NCBI GenBank assembly: GCA_016705475.1
Contig: JADIYD010000008.1
Span: 1-64,000, forward strand
Source: Betaproteobacteria bacterium
GTDB lineage: Bacteria > Pseudomonadota > Gammaproteobacteria > Burkholderiales > Rhodocyclaceae
Direction: 5' to 3'
DNA: 64,000 nucleotides
A program made the position numbers and the translations under genes. How positions within the stretch are numbered: the stretch's first letter is position 1; every line of letters begins with the position of its first letter. Shown piece after piece: positions 52,619 through 60,832 of the stretch. Under the pieces are notes generated by a model, which saw only the letters and a program-made list of their open reading frames with translations, did not search any database and had not been told where the DNA came from.

Positions 52619-53041
52619 ATGCTCTCGCCTGACCAAGATGTCCGCTGGATACAGCGCCTGAACAACTATTCTCAAGCCCTGCGCCGCTTGTCGGATGCGG
52701 TGGAACTGGCTGCTCAGCGGGCCTTGAGCCCGCTGGAGCAACAAGGCCTGATCCAGGCCTTCGAATTCACGCATGAGCTGGCCTGGAATGTCATGAAAGA
52801 CTATTTCTACTGGCAAGGTGATGCAGCAATTACTGGCTCGCGCGATGCGACCCGGGAGGCGTTCGCCAAGGGCTTGCTGGAAGACGGGGAAGGCTGGATG
52901 GCGATGATCAGGAGCCGAAATCAGTCGTCGCATACCTATAACCAGGCAGTGGCGGAAGCAATCGTTGGTGCGGTTATCGGAAATTACCACCGGCTCCTTG
53001 CTGCGTTCGAGCAACGTATGCGGCAAATCGAGGCGAAGTGA
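52619..53041 (+). CDS. HI0074-type HEPN protein, module 2
   Basis: A 140-residue nucleotidyltransferase substrate-binding (HI0074-type) protein. It shows YSQALRRLSDAVELA, LIQAFEFTHELAWNVMKDYF and IRSRNQSSHTYNQAVAEAI with the RxxxxH motif. Its stop overlaps the next MNT start. This is module 2, in the order HEPN then MNT, the reverse of module 1. Confidence 0.87.
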   Translation: MLSPDQDVRWIQRLNNYSQALRRLSDAVELAAQRALSPLEQQGLIQAFEFTHELAWNVMKDYFYWQGDAAITGSRDATREAFAKGLLEDGEGWMAMIRSRNQSSHTYNQAVAEAIVGAVIGNYHRLLAAFEQRMRQIEAK

Positions 53042-53376
53042 TGCCTGCTGCGGAGTCCGGCGACACCATATTCGGAATCCCGCAGCTAGCCTGCGACCGG
53101 ATCATATTGGTCTTGCGCGATTACCCGGAAATTGTCGGTGGCACGATTTTCGGTTCGCGCGCCAAAGGCAATTTCCGTCCGGGCTCCGATATCGACCTTT
53201 GCCTCGAGGCGCCAGGGCTGAGCATGCGTCGTCGTCTGGAGCTTGAAAATCGGTTGGACGACCTGCTGTTGCCTTGGCGGATTGACTTGGTTGTTCGACA
53301 TGAAATCGACAATCCTGCTTTGCTCGAGCACATTGGGCGCGCCGGCCGAAATCTATTTGCTCCGCTGGTGCGCTGA
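53041..53376 (+). CDS. HI0073-type MNT nucleotidyltransferase, module 2
   Basis: A 111-residue MNT protein with GTIFGSRAKGNFRPGSDIDLCL, the complete GS...DxD site, and DDLLLPWRIDLVVRHEI. The ATG at 53041 overlaps the HEPN stop; a GTG just before is possible. It pairs with the HI0074-type protein. The 53377-53579 gap after it holds no further gene and probably the porin promoter. Confidence 0.87.
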   Translation: MPAAESGDTIFGIPQLACDRIILVLRDYPEIVGGTIFGSRAKGNFRPGSDIDLCLEAPGLSMRRRLELENRLDDLLLPWRIDLVVRHEIDNPALLEHIGRAGRNLFAPLVR

Positions 53377-53579
53377 AAATCGAGCCAGCGTTCATCTGCA
53401 TGATTTTCAGTGTTGCGCCAAAACAACATATCGCCGGAGAAGCTGCCCAACTTGCCAATCACCGGTTGCTAGGGTCTTTTGCTCTTTGCGACAATCGCTC
53501 CCAACTTCTCGATCCGAGAGGTAAAGCTTAATTCGGTTTTACTGCTGGATTAAAAACTAACCACTAAGGAGATTTTCTG

Positions 53580-54632
53580 ATGCAAAAGAAGATTATTGCT
53601 CTGGCTGTTGCCGCTCTGGCCTCTACCGCCGCTTTCGCACAAACCAACGTAACCATCTACGGCATTGCTGATATGGGCATTGCTGGCACGACCCGTCTGG
53701 GCAACACCAATGGTCAGACCCAATTCGGCGTCAATTCTGGCATGCTGTCGACCTCCCGCATCGGTTTCAAGGGTGTTGAAGATCTGGGCAACGGCCTGAA
53801 GGCTCTGTTCGTTCTCGAATACGGCCTGGTTATGGATGCGTCTGCCCCGATCGGCACCAGCACCATCACCTCCGCTGCTGCTCGCCAGCAATTCGTCGGC
53901 CTGACCGGCGGCTTCGGTACTGTTGTTGCAGGTCACCTGCAGACCACCGGTCTTGACTTCACGGTCGCCGGTTCTGCTCTGGGTGGCTCTACCGGTCTGG
54001 GCGTTGCTCACACTGGTACCGGCCTCCAGGCTTCCGCTACTACCCACCTGATCTCCGCTCTGGCGGGCGGTCGTCATGACAACGCCGTTGCTTACATCTC
54101 GCCGTCCTTTGGTGGCGTGACCGTTGCTTACAACCACGCTCGCTTGTCGGAACTTGCTGGCACGTCTGGCAACACTGATGCTCACGGCGATCTGCTGTCT
54201 GCCAGCTACGCCAACGGCCCGATCAGCGCTGGTGCTATCTACACCCGCGCTACCCTGGACGGTGCCAACAACAACGTCAAGGAATGGGGCCTTCGCGCCG
54301 GTTATGACTTCGGCGTCGTCAAGCTGCAAGCTCAATACCAACGTGCCAAGGACGAAGCTATCACCACCGGCTCTGACAGCCTGTGGCTGGTTTCCGCTAC
54401 CGTTCCGGTCGGCGCCAAGGTTGCTGTCATCGGTGAATTCGGCCACACCAGCCGGAAGTCCACGACTACTGCAGACAACGTCAATGCCGCTACCGTTGCC
54501 GCAACCTACTCGCTGTCCAAGCGCACCACCGCTTACGCTGGCATGAAGGCTGTTCGCGTTCAGAGCGCCGATCTCGGTACGCAAGGTACCGACACCAACT
54601 TCTACGTTATGGGTGTGCGTCACATGTTCTAA
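53580..54632 (+). CDS. General outer-membrane porin (Burkholderia/Neisseria type)
   Basis: A 350-residue trimeric general porin. A strong AAGGAG precedes the ATG. A signal peptide (IIALAVAALASTAAFAQ) is followed by TNVTIYGIADMGIAG, SRIGFKGVEDLGNGLKALFVLEYG and GLTGGFGTVVAGH, and it ends in the terminal phenylalanine RHMF of beta-barrel proteins. Codon use is very biased towards a small set, as in highly expressed genes. A strong terminator follows. Confidence 0.95.
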   Translation: MQKKIIALAVAALASTAAFAQTNVTIYGIADMGIAGTTRLGNTNGQTQFGVNSGMLSTSRIGFKGVEDLGNGLKALFVLEYGLVMDASAPIGTSTITSAAARQQFVGLTGGFGTVVAGHLQTTGLDFTVAGSALGGSTGLGVAHTGTGLQASATTHLISALAGGRHDNAVAYISPSFGGVTVAYNHARLSELAGTSGNTDAHGDLLSASYANGPISAGAIYTRATLDGANNNVKEWGLRAGYDFGVVKLQAQYQRAKDEAITTGSDSLWLVSATVPVGAKVAVIGEFGHTSRKSTTTADNVNAATVAATYSLSKRTTAYAGMKAVRVQSADLGTQGTDTNFYVMGVRHMF

Positions 54633-54659
54633 TCTGGTTTAATCCAGTTGGAATAGAAA

Positions 54660-54684
54660 CGGGAGCTTCGGCTCCCGTTTTTTT
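54660..54684 (+). terminator. Rho-independent terminator of the porin gene
   Basis: CGGGAGC, a TTCG tetraloop, GCTCCCG and seven T form a textbook terminator 27 bases after the porin stop. Confidence 0.95.
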
Positions 54685-54723
54685 GCGTCAAGAGAATAAC
54701 AAATAATAGCAAAAGCAATAATA

Positions 54724-54736
54724 GGGGACAGACCAC
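54724..54736 (+). repeat. RAYT-flanking inverted repeat, left
   Basis: GGGGACAGACCAC is the exact reverse complement of 55511-55523. The two repeats bracket the transposase gene. Confidence 0.8.
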
Positions 54737-54783
54737 GGTTTTCTCGGCGTAAAATTGGCGCATTCCATCAACAGGGGTTTGAA

Positions 54784-55506
54784 ATGCCGCGTCGTGCCCG
54801 TATTGCTGTGCCAAACCTTCCCCTTCACATGATTCAGCGGGGCAATAATCGTCAGGCGTGTTTTTTTGCTGATGAGGACTATCAGTTTTATCTTGAATGG
54901 CTGTTGGAGTACGCGACAAAGACGGGGTGTCGGGTGCATGCGTTCGTTCTGATGACGAATCACGTTCATTTGTTGCTTTCGGCTGATACGGCCGATGCGC
55001 CGGGGGCTTTGATGAAAGCCCTGGGGCAGCGTTATGTGCAGTATGTGAATCGTATCTATCGCCGGAGCGGTACCTTGTGGGAGGGGCGCTTTCGTTCTTG
55101 CCCGACGCAGGCAGAGGAATATCTTCTGGCGTGCCAGCGTTATATCGAGTTGAACCCCGTTCGGGCTGCAATGGTGGCGCATCCGGCCGACTATCGGTGG
55201 TCGAGTTATCGCACGAATGCGCAGGGTGAGTTCAGTCCCCTGATTCAGGCGCACGGGCTCTATCGGTCTTTGGGGTTGAACGATACGGAGCGCCAGGCTG
55301 CCTATCGAGAGCTATTTCGTTTTGAACTGGAGCCGGGATTGGTGGATTCGATTCGCCTGGCAACTAACGGAAATTTTGCGTTGGGTAATGAGCGGTTTTC
55401 GGCGGAGCTTGCGGCTGCTGTTGGCCGGCGGGTGACGCCGGGGCGATCTGGGCGCCCGCCAAAATCAGCGGAGACGTTGCCGGGTGGTTTGTTGGATTTG
55501 GACTGA
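54784..55506 (+). CDS. REP-associated tyrosine transposase (RAYT, Y1 family)
   Basis: A 240-residue RAYT, a domesticated IS200-like single-strand transposase thought to mobilise REP sequences. It opens MPRRARIAVPNLPLHMIQRG, typical of this group, has the HUH pair in LMTNHVHLLLS, and the catalytic tyrosine in CQRYIELNPVRA followed by ADYRWSSY. Exact 13-base inverted repeats lie on either side, and related sequences are seen near 11.9 and 12.6 kb. Confidence 0.92.
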   Translation: MPRRARIAVPNLPLHMIQRGNNRQACFFADEDYQFYLEWLLEYATKTGCRVHAFVLMTNHVHLLLSADTADAPGALMKALGQRYVQYVNRIYRRSGTLWEGRFRSCPTQAEEYLLACQRYIELNPVRAAMVAHPADYRWSSYRTNAQGEFSPLIQAHGLYRSLGLNDTERQAAYRELFRFELEPGLVDSIRLATNGNFALGNERFSAELAAAVGRRVTPGRSGRPPKSAETLPGGLLDLD

Positions 55507-55510
55507 AACA

Positions 55511-55523
55511 GTGGTCTGTCCCC
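55511..55523 (-). repeat. RAYT-flanking inverted repeat, right
   Basis: GTGGTCTGTCCCC is the inverse of 54724-54736 and lies four bases after the transposase stop. Confidence 0.8.
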
Positions 55524-55569
55524 GGTTATTCGGTTATTCGCCGGTTATTCGCCGGTTATTCGGTTATTT
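55523..55569 (+). repeat. Short tandem CGGTTATT repeats
   Basis: Five copies of CGGTTATT, two of them extended by CGC, follow the right RAYT repeat. The array lies in the gap before the convergent proB gene and has no gene of its own. Confidence 0.7.
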
Positions 55570-55618
55570 GTCCCGGTTTTTTGGTTTTCCGGTTTTTGTT
55601 GTTGCGTTGATTACCTGC

Positions 55619-56743
55619 TCAGGCGAACAAAATGAGGTTGTCGCGGTGGATGAATTCCGGTTCGTCGACATAGCCGAGAATGGTCTCGATCTCGGCAGTG
55701 GATTTGCGCGTAATAAGCCGAGCTTCGCCGCTACCGTAATTGCAGAGCCCACGGGCGATTTCCCGTCCGTCAGGGGCGATACAGGCGACTACCGAGCCGC
55801 GTTCGAATTCACCTTCGGCGGCGATGACGCCGATAGGCAACAGGCTTTTTCCGGCTTTTAGCGCGTTGACCGCACCATTGTCGAGGAGCAGGCGCCCGGC
55901 GAGTTGCAGGTGGTCGGCGAGCCATTGCTTGCGGGCGGCCAGGGGTTGGGTTTGTGCGACGAGCAGGGTGCCGACGGGTTCGCCGGCTGCCAGGCGGATG
56001 ATCGGGTCGATTTCGCGGCCGCTGGCGATGGCGGTGTGAGCACCGCTGCGGGCGGCTCGCTTGGCGGCGATGACCTTGGTGATCATGCCGCCGGTGCCGA
56101 CGCGTGTGCCGGCTCCACCGGCCATGGTTTCGAGCGATTCGTCGCCGGCAATGGCTTCTCTGATCAGCGTGGCGCTCGGGTCCTTGCGCGGGTCGGCGGT
56201 GAACAGGCCGATCTGGTCGGTCAGGATGATCAGGGCATCGGCTTCGATCAGGTTGGCGACCAGCGCGCCCAGCGTGTCGTTGTCGCCGAATTTGATTTCG
56301 TCGGTAATGACGGTATCGTTTTCGTTGATGATGGGTACGACGCCAAGTTCGAGCAGGGTGGTCAGCGTCGAGCGGGCGTTGAGGTAGCGCTTGCGGTCGG
56401 CGAGGTCGTCGTGGGTGAGCAGGATTTGCGCGGTGTGCAGGCCGTGCTTGGCGAAAGCGGCTTCGTAGGCTTCGACCAGCCCGGCTTGTCCGACTGCGGC
56501 GGCGGCCTGTTTTTCATGAACGGTCTTCGGCCTGCGGCCCCAGCCTAGGCGCTGAACGCCGCAGGCGACGGCGCCAGACGAGACGAGGATGATCTCGCGT
56601 CCCGCCTGGCGCAGCGTGGCAATCTGGCGGGCCCAGTCTTCGATGGCAGCGAGGTCAAGGCCGGCGCCGTTGTTGGTGACGAGCGCCGAGCCGACTTTGA
56701 CGACGAGGCGCTTGGCAGTGGCGAGGCGGGTCTTGCTCATCAT
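55619..56743 (-). CDS. proB: Glutamate 5-kinase ProB
   Basis: A 374-residue ProB, the first enzyme of proline synthesis. It has an amino-acid kinase domain (LVVKVGSALVTNNGAGLD, VSSGAVACGVQRLG, FGDNDTLGALVANLIEADAL, GAGTRVGTGGMITKV) and a C-terminal PUA domain (GSVVACIAPDGREIARGL). It overlaps the end of obg by four bases and is its likely operon partner. Confidence 0.96.
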   Translation of the reverse strand: MMSKTRLATAKRLVVKVGSALVTNNGAGLDLAAIEDWARQIATLRQAGREIILVSSGAVACGVQRLGWGRRPKTVHEKQAAAAVGQAGLVEAYEAAFAKHGLHTAQILLTHDDLADRKRYLNARSTLTTLLELGVVPIINENDTVITDEIKFGDNDTLGALVANLIEADALIILTDQIGLFTADPRKDPSATLIREAIAGDESLETMAGGAGTRVGTGGMITKVIAAKRAARSGAHTAIASGREIDPIIRLAAGEPVGTLLVAQTQPLAARKQWLADHLQLAGRLLLDNGAVNALKAGKSLLPIGVIAAEGEFERGSVVACIAPDGREIARGLCNYGSGEARLITRKSTAEIETILGYVDEPEFIHRDNLILFA

Positions 56744-57819
56744 TCTTCCGTTGCGTTGTCTTCAGCATCTTCGTCGTCGTCAGGAATTTCCGGGCGAGCC
56801 ATTTGCTCCAGTGCTTCGTGGATGGCGTAGATCAAAGGCTTGGTGCCTTCGCCACTGATCGCGGTGATCGGGAAAATGGGGCCATCGTATTTGGTGGCCT
56901 TCTTGTAAGCCTTCAGGAAGTCCTTGACCGCTTTTTCGCGGTCTTCTTCGGGGATCAGGTCGAGCTTGTTGAGGACCAGCCAGCGCGGCTTGTCGGCCAG
57001 CGCCGGGTCGTGTTTGACGAGTTCGCCGACGATGGCCTTGGCGTCGCGGACCGGGTTGGAGTCCGGGTCGATCGGGGCGATGTCGACGAGATGCAGCAGG
57101 ATGCGCGTGCGCTGCAGGTGCTTGAGGAAGCGGATGCCGAGGCCGGCGCCATCGGCGGCACCTTCGATAAGGCCCGGAACGTCGGCCATGACGAAGCTCT
57201 TTTCGGCGTCGACGCGGACGACGCCGAGGTTCGGGTGCAGCGTCGTGAACGGGTAGTCGGCGACCTTCGGGCGGGCCGAGGAAACGGCGCGGATCAGCGT
57301 GCTCTTGCCTGCATTGGGCAGGCCGAGCAGGCCGACGTCGGCGAGGACGCGCAGTTCGAGCGTCAGTTCGTGCTCTTCGCCCTGGTCGCCATTGGTTTTC
57401 TGGCGCGGGGCGCGGTTGGTCGACGACTTGAAGTGGATGTTGCCGAGGCCGCCCTTGCCGCCTTTGGCGATCAGGACTTTCTTCTCGTTGACGTCGAGGT
57501 CGGCCAGAATTTCGCCGGTGTTGAGGTCGGCGATGACCGTGCCGACCGGCATGCGCAGGATGATGTCGTCGCCGCCGGCGCCGTAGCAGTCGGCGCCGCC
57601 GCCGTTTTCACCGCGCTTGCCGATGAATTTGCGGGTGTAGCGGTAGTCGACCAGGGTGTTGATGTTGCAGTCGGCAACAACGTAGATGCTGCCGCCACGG
57701 CCGCCATCGCCGCCGTTGGGGCCGCCCATCGGGATGTATTTTTCGCGGCGGAAAGTTGCGGCGCCATTGCCGCCGTCACCGGCTTTAACGTAAATCTTTG
57801 CTTCGTCGATGAACTTCAT
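56740..57819 (-). CDS. obg: Ribosome assembly GTPase Obg/CgtA
   Basis: A 359-residue Obg GTPase for 50S assembly. Order: glycine-rich Obg fold (about 1-158: MGGPNGGDGGRGGSIYVVAD), then the G domain with GLPNAGKSTLIRAVS, DVPGLIEGAADGAGLG and LVLNKLDLIPEE. The C-terminal tail is acidic (PEIPDDDEDAEDN). A terminator lies between it and rpmA, so it may have its own promoter. Confidence 0.97.
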   Translation of the reverse strand: MKFIDEAKIYVKAGDGGNGAATFRREKYIPMGGPNGGDGGRGGSIYVVADCNINTLVDYRYTRKFIGKRGENGGGADCYGAGGDDIILRMPVGTVIADLNTGEILADLDVNEKKVLIAKGGKGGLGNIHFKSSTNRAPRQKTNGDQGEEHELTLELRVLADVGLLGLPNAGKSTLIRAVSSARPKVADYPFTTLHPNLGVVRVDAEKSFVMADVPGLIEGAADGAGLGIRFLKHLQRTRILLHLVDIAPIDPDSNPVRDAKAIVGELVKHDPALADKPRWLVLNKLDLIPEEDREKAVKDFLKAYKKATKYDGPIFPITAISGEGTKPLIYAIHEALEQMARPEIPDDDEDAEDNATEE

Positions 57820-57886
57820 TTTTTTCCGCCTATAAATCCGCGAGGGATGGTGCTACCCGAAAATCCGGGCAGGCCTACAAACTAAA

Positions 57887-57913
57887 AAGCCCTATCCGGC
57901 GGATAGGGCTTTT
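57887..57913 (-). terminator. Terminator between rpmA and obg
   Basis: AAGCCCTATCC, loop GGC, GGATAGGGCTT with flanking A and T runs form a strong bidirectional hairpin. It would end rplU-rpmA transcription or attenuate readthrough into obg. Confidence 0.85.
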
Positions 57914-57932
57914 GCAATTCCGCCAGGCCGAT

Positions 57933-58196
57933 TTATTCGGCAGCCGGAACGATGGTCACCACGCGGCGCTTTTTCAAGCCCTTGATGGAGAACTGAACCA
58001 CGCCGTCCTTGAGTGCGAACAGGGTGTGATCCTTGCCGCAGCCGACGTTGTCGCCCGGGTGGAATTCGGTGCCGCGCTGGCGAACGATGATGTTGCCAGC
58101 CAGGATGAATTGACCGCCGTAGCGCTTGACGCCCAGTCGTTGGGCTTGTGAGTCGCGGCCGTTACGTGAACTACCGCCTGCTTTCTTGTGTGCCAT
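57933..58196 (-). CDS. rpmA: 50S ribosomal protein L27
   Basis: An 87-residue L27 with MAHKKAGGSSRNGRDSQAQR and LGVKRYGGQFILAGNIIVRQRG, normal for the family. It follows rplU by 17 bases. Confidence 0.97.
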   Translation of the reverse strand: MAHKKAGGSSRNGRDSQAQRLGVKRYGGQFILAGNIIVRQRGTEFHPGDNVGCGKDHTLFALKDGVVQFSIKGLKKRRVVTIVPAAE

Positions 58197-58213
58197 TTAT
58201 TAGCTCCTTGAAC

Positions 58214-58525
58214 TTAGGCCGCGATCGCGTCGATGCGCAATTCGGTGTAGTTCTGACGATGGCCTTGATGCTTCTGGTAGTGCTTACGACGACGCATCTT
58301 GAAGATCTTGACCTTGTCGTGGCGGCCGTGGGAAATCACGGTGGCTTTGACGGTGGCGCCAGCAAGGAAGGGAGCGCCGATCTTTACCGACTCGCCTTCG
58401 CCTGCCATGAGGACCTGGTCGAGAGTAACTTCTGCGCCAACGTCTGCCGGTATCTGTTCTACTTTAAGTTTTAGACCATTGGTAACGCGATACTGCTTAC
58501 CGCCGGTTTTTATGACCGCATACAT
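58214..58525 (-). CDS. rplU: 50S ribosomal protein L21
   Basis: A 103-residue L21 beginning MYAVIKTGGKQYRVTNGL, with KMRRRKHYQKHQGHRQNYTE near the end as the rRNA-binding stretch. It leads the rplU-rpmA unit. Confidence 0.97.
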   Translation of the reverse strand: MYAVIKTGGKQYRVTNGLKLKVEQIPADVGAEVTLDQVLMAGEGESVKIGAPFLAGATVKATVISHGRHDKVKIFKMRRRKHYQKHQGHRQNYTELRIDAIAA

Positions 58526-58573
58526 GGGTTGGACTCCGAAAATAAATCTAAAGGGTGCTACAAAGAACCGCGC

Positions 58574-58601
58574 ATTATACGGAAATTCTCTGACAAGTCA
58601 A
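58574..58601 (-). promoter_or_regulatory. Sigma-70 promoter of rplU
   Basis: On the minus strand TTGACT and a perfect TATAAT are separated by 16 bases, about 50 bases upstream of the rplU start. This is a strong constitutive promoter by sequence. Confidence 0.75.
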
Positions 58602-58654
58602 AGCCTTGTCGAGGGGCTGTGGTAAACTGCCGGTCTTTGAAAAAAGGAGTTCCC

Positions 58655-58999
58655 ATGGCTGAAATCACCACTGCCTCCGGGCTGGTCTATGAAGATACCG
58701 TTGTCGGCGAAGGCGCCGAGGCCAAGGCAGGCCAGCAGGTCATCGTGCATTACACGGGCTGGCTGACCAATGGCAGCAAGTTTGATTCGAGCAAGGATCG
58801 CAACGACCCGTTCGAGTTTTCGCTCGGCATGCGCCAGGTTATCGGCGGCTGGGACGAAGGCGTTCAGGGCATGAAGATCGGTGGCACGCGCAAGCTGACC
58901 ATTCCGCCGCATCTCGGTTACGGCGCGCGCGGCGCTGGCGGCGTCATTCCGCCGAATGCAACGCTGGTTTTCGAGGTTGAACTCCTCGGTCTGCGATGA
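58655..58999 (+). CDS. FKBP-type peptidyl-prolyl isomerase
   Basis: A 114-residue single-domain FKBP. The ATG at 58655 with AAAGGAG ahead is chosen; the open frame extends upstream but that part is non-coding. Motifs: QQVIVHYTGWLTNGSKFDSS, QVIGGWDEGVQGMKIGG and LGYGARGAGGVIPPNATLVF. There is no signal peptide, so it is cytoplasmic. Its stop overlaps the next ATG. Confidence 0.94.
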   Translation: MAEITTASGLVYEDTVVGEGAEAKAGQQVIVHYTGWLTNGSKFDSSKDRNDPFEFSLGMRQVIGGWDEGVQGMKIGGTRKLTIPPHLGYGARGAGGVIPPNATLVFEVELLGLR

Positions 59000-60207
59000 G
59001 CGGTTCCGACGATCCCTGGGGCAAATGGCGCAAGCCGGAGGCGGTAGCGCCCGAGGCTGAGGCCAAGCCGGTTGCCGGCGCTCCGGATGGGAGCGCTGAC
59101 GCCGGAGAGCGTGAAACACGCGCCACGCCTGCGGTCGACCGGGAAAAAAAGCCCAAAACCAAATCGGCGGATGCGGCGCCGGCCAGGGCTCGTCGGCCTG
59201 CGCCGGAAGTCGTGGCGCCGGTGGTAGAAGAAAAGCTCGTCGATCCGAACGGGACGCTGAGCGTTCGTCGTTCCGTGCCGCGCGAGTGGGGCAAGTTGCC
59301 GTTGCGCGGCGGTTCGTCGTTGAGGAAGCCGTCTGTGCCGAAGGCTGCGACGGTTGAGCGTGTCGCTTCACCGGAGCCGAAATCGGCTTGGGCGCGCAAG
59401 ACGGATCGTCCGGAACGTGCGCCCAGACCTGCATCCGCGCCCAAGGTGGCGGTCGTTCGCGAAGGCCCGACGCCGGAAGGTGTGCGTTTGTCCAAGGTGA
59501 TGTCGGAGCGTGGCATGTGTTCGCGCCGCGAGGCCGATTTGTGGATCGAGCGAGGCTGGGTGTTCGTCAATGGCGAACAGGTCAGCGAACTCGGTACGCG
59601 TATTGTTGATCCGCAATCGTCCGAGATCACGGTGACGCAGGATGCCAAGAAGGATCAGGCCAAGGCCGTGACTATCCTGTTGCACAAGCCGGTGGGCTAT
59701 GTTTCCGGCCAGCCGGAGCCGGATTGTGTGCCGGCGGTGACGCTGATTACGGCCGAAAATCAAGCAGCCAATTCGATTGGCCCGGAGTTCAAGCCGTGGA
59801 TGTTGCGCGGTCTGGCGCCGGCCGGTCGGCTGGATATCGACTCGACGGGCTTGCTGGTGCTGACCAGCGATGGCCGGGTGGCCAAGCGTTTGATCGGCGA
59901 GGACAGCGACGCGGAGAAGGAGTATCTGGTGCGCGTTTCAGGCGAGATGATCAAGGGCGGACTCGATCTGCTGCGTCATGGTCTGGAACTCGATGGCAAG
60001 CCTTTGAAGCCGGCCTGGATCAAGCAGTTGAATGAAGACCAGCTGCATTTCATCCTGAAGGAAGGCAAGAAGCGTCAGATTCGCCGCATGTGCGAACTGG
60101 TCGGCTTGCACGTGATCGGTTTGAAACGCGTGCGGATTGGCCGGATCAGGCTGGGCGATCTGCCCATGGGGCAGTGGCGCTTTTTGCGCCCGGACGAGGC
60201 TTTTTGA
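58996..60207 (+). CDS. RsuA/RluB/RluF-family pseudouridine synthase
   Basis: A 403-residue protein with a long low-complexity Pro/Ala/Lys-rich N-terminal extension (about 1-160), an S4 RNA-binding domain (VRLSKVMSERGMCSRREADL), and the catalytic domain with GLAPAGRLDIDSTGLLVLTS, containing the catalytic aspartate, then LKEGKKRQIRRMCELVGLHV. It modifies a uridine in rRNA, probably 23S. Which position cannot be decided from sequence alone. The extension is common in this order and probably disordered. Confidence 0.9.
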   Translation: MSGSDDPWGKWRKPEAVAPEAEAKPVAGAPDGSADAGERETRATPAVDREKKPKTKSADAAPARARRPAPEVVAPVVEEKLVDPNGTLSVRRSVPREWGKLPLRGGSSLRKPSVPKAATVERVASPEPKSAWARKTDRPERAPRPASAPKVAVVREGPTPEGVRLSKVMSERGMCSRREADLWIERGWVFVNGEQVSELGTRIVDPQSSEITVTQDAKKDQAKAVTILLHKPVGYVSGQPEPDCVPAVTLITAENQAANSIGPEFKPWMLRGLAPAGRLDIDSTGLLVLTSDGRVAKRLIGEDSDAEKEYLVRVSGEMIKGGLDLLRHGLELDGKPLKPAWIKQLNEDQLHFILKEGKKRQIRRMCELVGLHVIGLKRVRIGRIRLGDLPMGQWRFLRPDEAF

Positions 60208-60262
60208 TTTTTGGCTGATTTTGCCGGTTGACCGTGGAAACACGGCTCAGCCGCTGAAAGAC

Positions 60263-60298
60263 AAAACGCCGGCCGGTTTTAACCGGGCCGGCGTTTTT
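60263..60298. terminator. Bidirectional terminator
   Basis: AAAACGCCGGCC and GGCCGGCGTTTT pair around an inner GGTT/AACC stem, between two convergent genes. It can serve both the pseudouridine synthase gene and the MaoC gene. Confidence 0.88.
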
Positions 60299-60316
60299 AT
60301 TTGGACCGCTCTGGAA

Positions 60317-60754
60317 TCAGGCCGTGCCGCCGACTGACTTGGCGCGAACCGGCGGCATCATGACGCATTCGCCGTCGATGACGGTCTTGCCGCCCACGGT
60401 GCAAACGGTGTCGAGGATGACCCGGTTCTTTTCGAGATTGACTTCGCGGACGGTAACGGTGGCGGTGACGGTGTCACCCGGCTTGACCGGGGCCTTGAAC
60501 TTCAGCGTCTGCGACAGGTAGATGGTGCCGGGTCCGGGCAGCTTGTTGGCCAGGGTGGCGGAGATGAAGCCGGCGGACAGCATGCCGTGGGCGATGCGGG
60601 TGCCGAACATCGTGCCCTTGCAGTATTCCTCGTCGAGGTGGGCCGGGTTGACGTCGGTGGAAATGCCGGCAAACAGAATGATGTCGGTTTCGGTGACGGT
60701 CTTGGACGTGCTGGCCGACATGCCGGGTTCGAGTTGATCGATGTGATACGCCAT
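60317..60754 (-). CDS. MaoC-like (R)-specific enoyl-CoA hydratase (PhaJ-type)
   Basis: A 145-residue hot-dog-fold hydratase. The hydratase motif is intact in FAGISTDVNPAHLDEEY, with the Asp and His, and RIAHGMLSAGFISATL follows. PhaJ-type enzymes convert enoyl-CoA into (R)-3-hydroxyacyl-CoA for polyhydroxyalkanoate synthesis or beta-oxidation. A palindromic operator-like site lies about 50 bases upstream. Confidence 0.88.
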   Translation of the reverse strand: MAYHIDQLEPGMSASTSKTVTETDIILFAGISTDVNPAHLDEEYCKGTMFGTRIAHGMLSAGFISATLANKLPGPGTIYLSQTLKFKAPVKPGDTVTATVTVREVNLEKNRVILDTVCTVGGKTVIDGECVMMPPVRAKSVGGTA

Positions 60755-60801
60755 GGCTGGACTCCTTGCTGGGATTATTGAAGTTGGAAACGAAACTCTA
60801 A

Positions 60802-60817
60802 CATACGTTAGCGTATG
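60802..60817. promoter_or_regulatory. Palindromic operator candidate before the MaoC gene
   Basis: CATACG, TTAG, CGTATG is a perfect six-base inverted repeat in the promoter region of the minus-strand MaoC gene and just after the ABC permease stop. The size suits a TetR-type repressor of fatty-acid metabolism, but the regulator is not identified. Confidence 0.45.
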
Positions 60818-60832
60818 GTTGTTACAGCGTGC

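Noticed and set aside
56803..57885. A 360-residue plus-strand frame opposite obg
   Set aside because: Obg is certain on the minus strand; the opposite translation is an acidic-residue artefact of its codon use.
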